This document shows positions 6,637-6,856 of a stretch of DNA of 6,856 nt, piece after piece; position 1 is the stretch's first letter; every line of letters starts with the position of its first letter. The translations under genes and the position numbers were made by a program. A model generated the notes under the pieces. That model had not been told where the DNA came from. It was given only the letters and a program-made list of their open reading frames with translations, and made no database searches. Source of the stretch: Propionibacteriaceae bacterium UBA6238 (GTDB lineage: Bacteria > Actinomycetota > Actinomycetes > Propionibacteriales > Propionibacteriaceae); assembly GCA_002441465.1 (NCBI GenBank), contig DJWE01000072.1:88488-95343 (forward strand). Direction: 5' to 3'.

Positions 6637-6856
6637 GGCGGGGTCTCGCGCAGCACGTAGCCGATGCCGCGCACGGTGTGGATCAGTCGGGGTTCACCTT
6701 CGCCCTCGGTCTTGCGGCGCAGGTAGCCGATGTAGACCTCCAGGGAGTTGGCGGTGGTGGGGAAGTCGAAGCCCCACACCTCGTTCAGCAGCCAACTCCG
6801 CTCCAGGACCCGACGCGGGTTCTCCAGGAAGGTCTGCAGCAGGGCGAACTCGGTGC
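6633..6856 (-). CDS. OmpR/PhoB-family response regulator, C-terminal DNA-binding part
   Basis: Seventy-three residues plus the stop are visible; the receiver domain and the start lie beyond the window end. The fragment is most of a winged-helix domain: TEFALLQTFL, then a recognition region VWGFDFPTTANSLEVYIGYL, RRKTEGEGEPRLIHT and the terminal hairpin VRGIGYVLRE, typical of the OmpR/PhoB class. It would bind DNA as a phosphorylated dimer and control target promoters. Its TGA stop overlaps the GTG start of the kinase by 4 bp, so the two form a cognate pair in one operon. Similarity to actinobacterial MprA is evident in this domain, but targets cannot be deduced. It was read directly from the minus strand. 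Confidence 0.93.
   Translation of the reverse strand, partial: TEFALLQTFLENPRRVLERSWLLNEVWGFDFPTTANSLEVYIGYLRRKTEGEGEPRLIHTVRGIGYVLRETPP

Noticed and set aside
1..6856. tRNA, rRNA, CRISPR array, insertion sequence or prophage genes
   Set aside because: No cloverleaf-like segment, no regularly spaced repeats, and no transposase or integrase motifs were seen; almost all of the window is accounted for by five genes.

Overview
The window is GC-rich DNA from what looks like an actinobacterium. The signs are strong G/C preference at third codon positions, GTG starts, 4-bp stop/start overlaps, hairpins without T-tracts, and a two-component pair resembling mycobacterial MprA/MprB. A lactate-using member of the Propionibacteriales would fit, but that placement is inference and not shown by the sequence.

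Layout: (1) Positions 1-1394, plus strand, hold the C-terminal ~463 residues of an LctP/LldP-family lactate permease, cut off by the window start. (2) Positions 1391-4273, plus strand, overlap the permease by 4 bp and encode a 960-residue FAD/Fe-S/CCG fusion dehydrogenase of the Dld-II/YdiJ type, most likely a respiratory D-lactate dehydrogenase. (3) A 106-bp gap holds a strong 13-bp hairpin. (4) Positions 4380-5015, plus strand, encode a 211-residue isochorismatase-like cysteine hydrolase with its own clear ribosome binding site. (5) A 154-bp convergent gap holds a hairpin that could terminate transcription from both sides. (6) Positions 5170-6636, minus strand, encode an MprB-like sensor histidine kinase. 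(7) Positions 6633-6856, minus strand, hold the C-terminal DNA-binding domain of its OmpR/PhoB-family response regulator, cut off by the window end and overlapping the kinase gene by 4 bp.

The permease and dehydrogenase form a lactate uptake and oxidation unit: lactate enters and is oxidised to pyruvate, with electrons passed through FAD and Fe-S centres towards the respiratory chain. The hydrolase and the two-component pair have no visible functional link to it.

The most unusual structure is a 54-bp near-perfect palindrome (3513-3566, 24 of 27 positions paired) inside the dehydrogenase reading frame. It lies in the linker between the Fe-S module and the CCG module. It is much less GC-rich than its surroundings, keeps the frame open, and resembles in behaviour an in-frame palindromic insertion element such as the Rickettsia palindromic elements.
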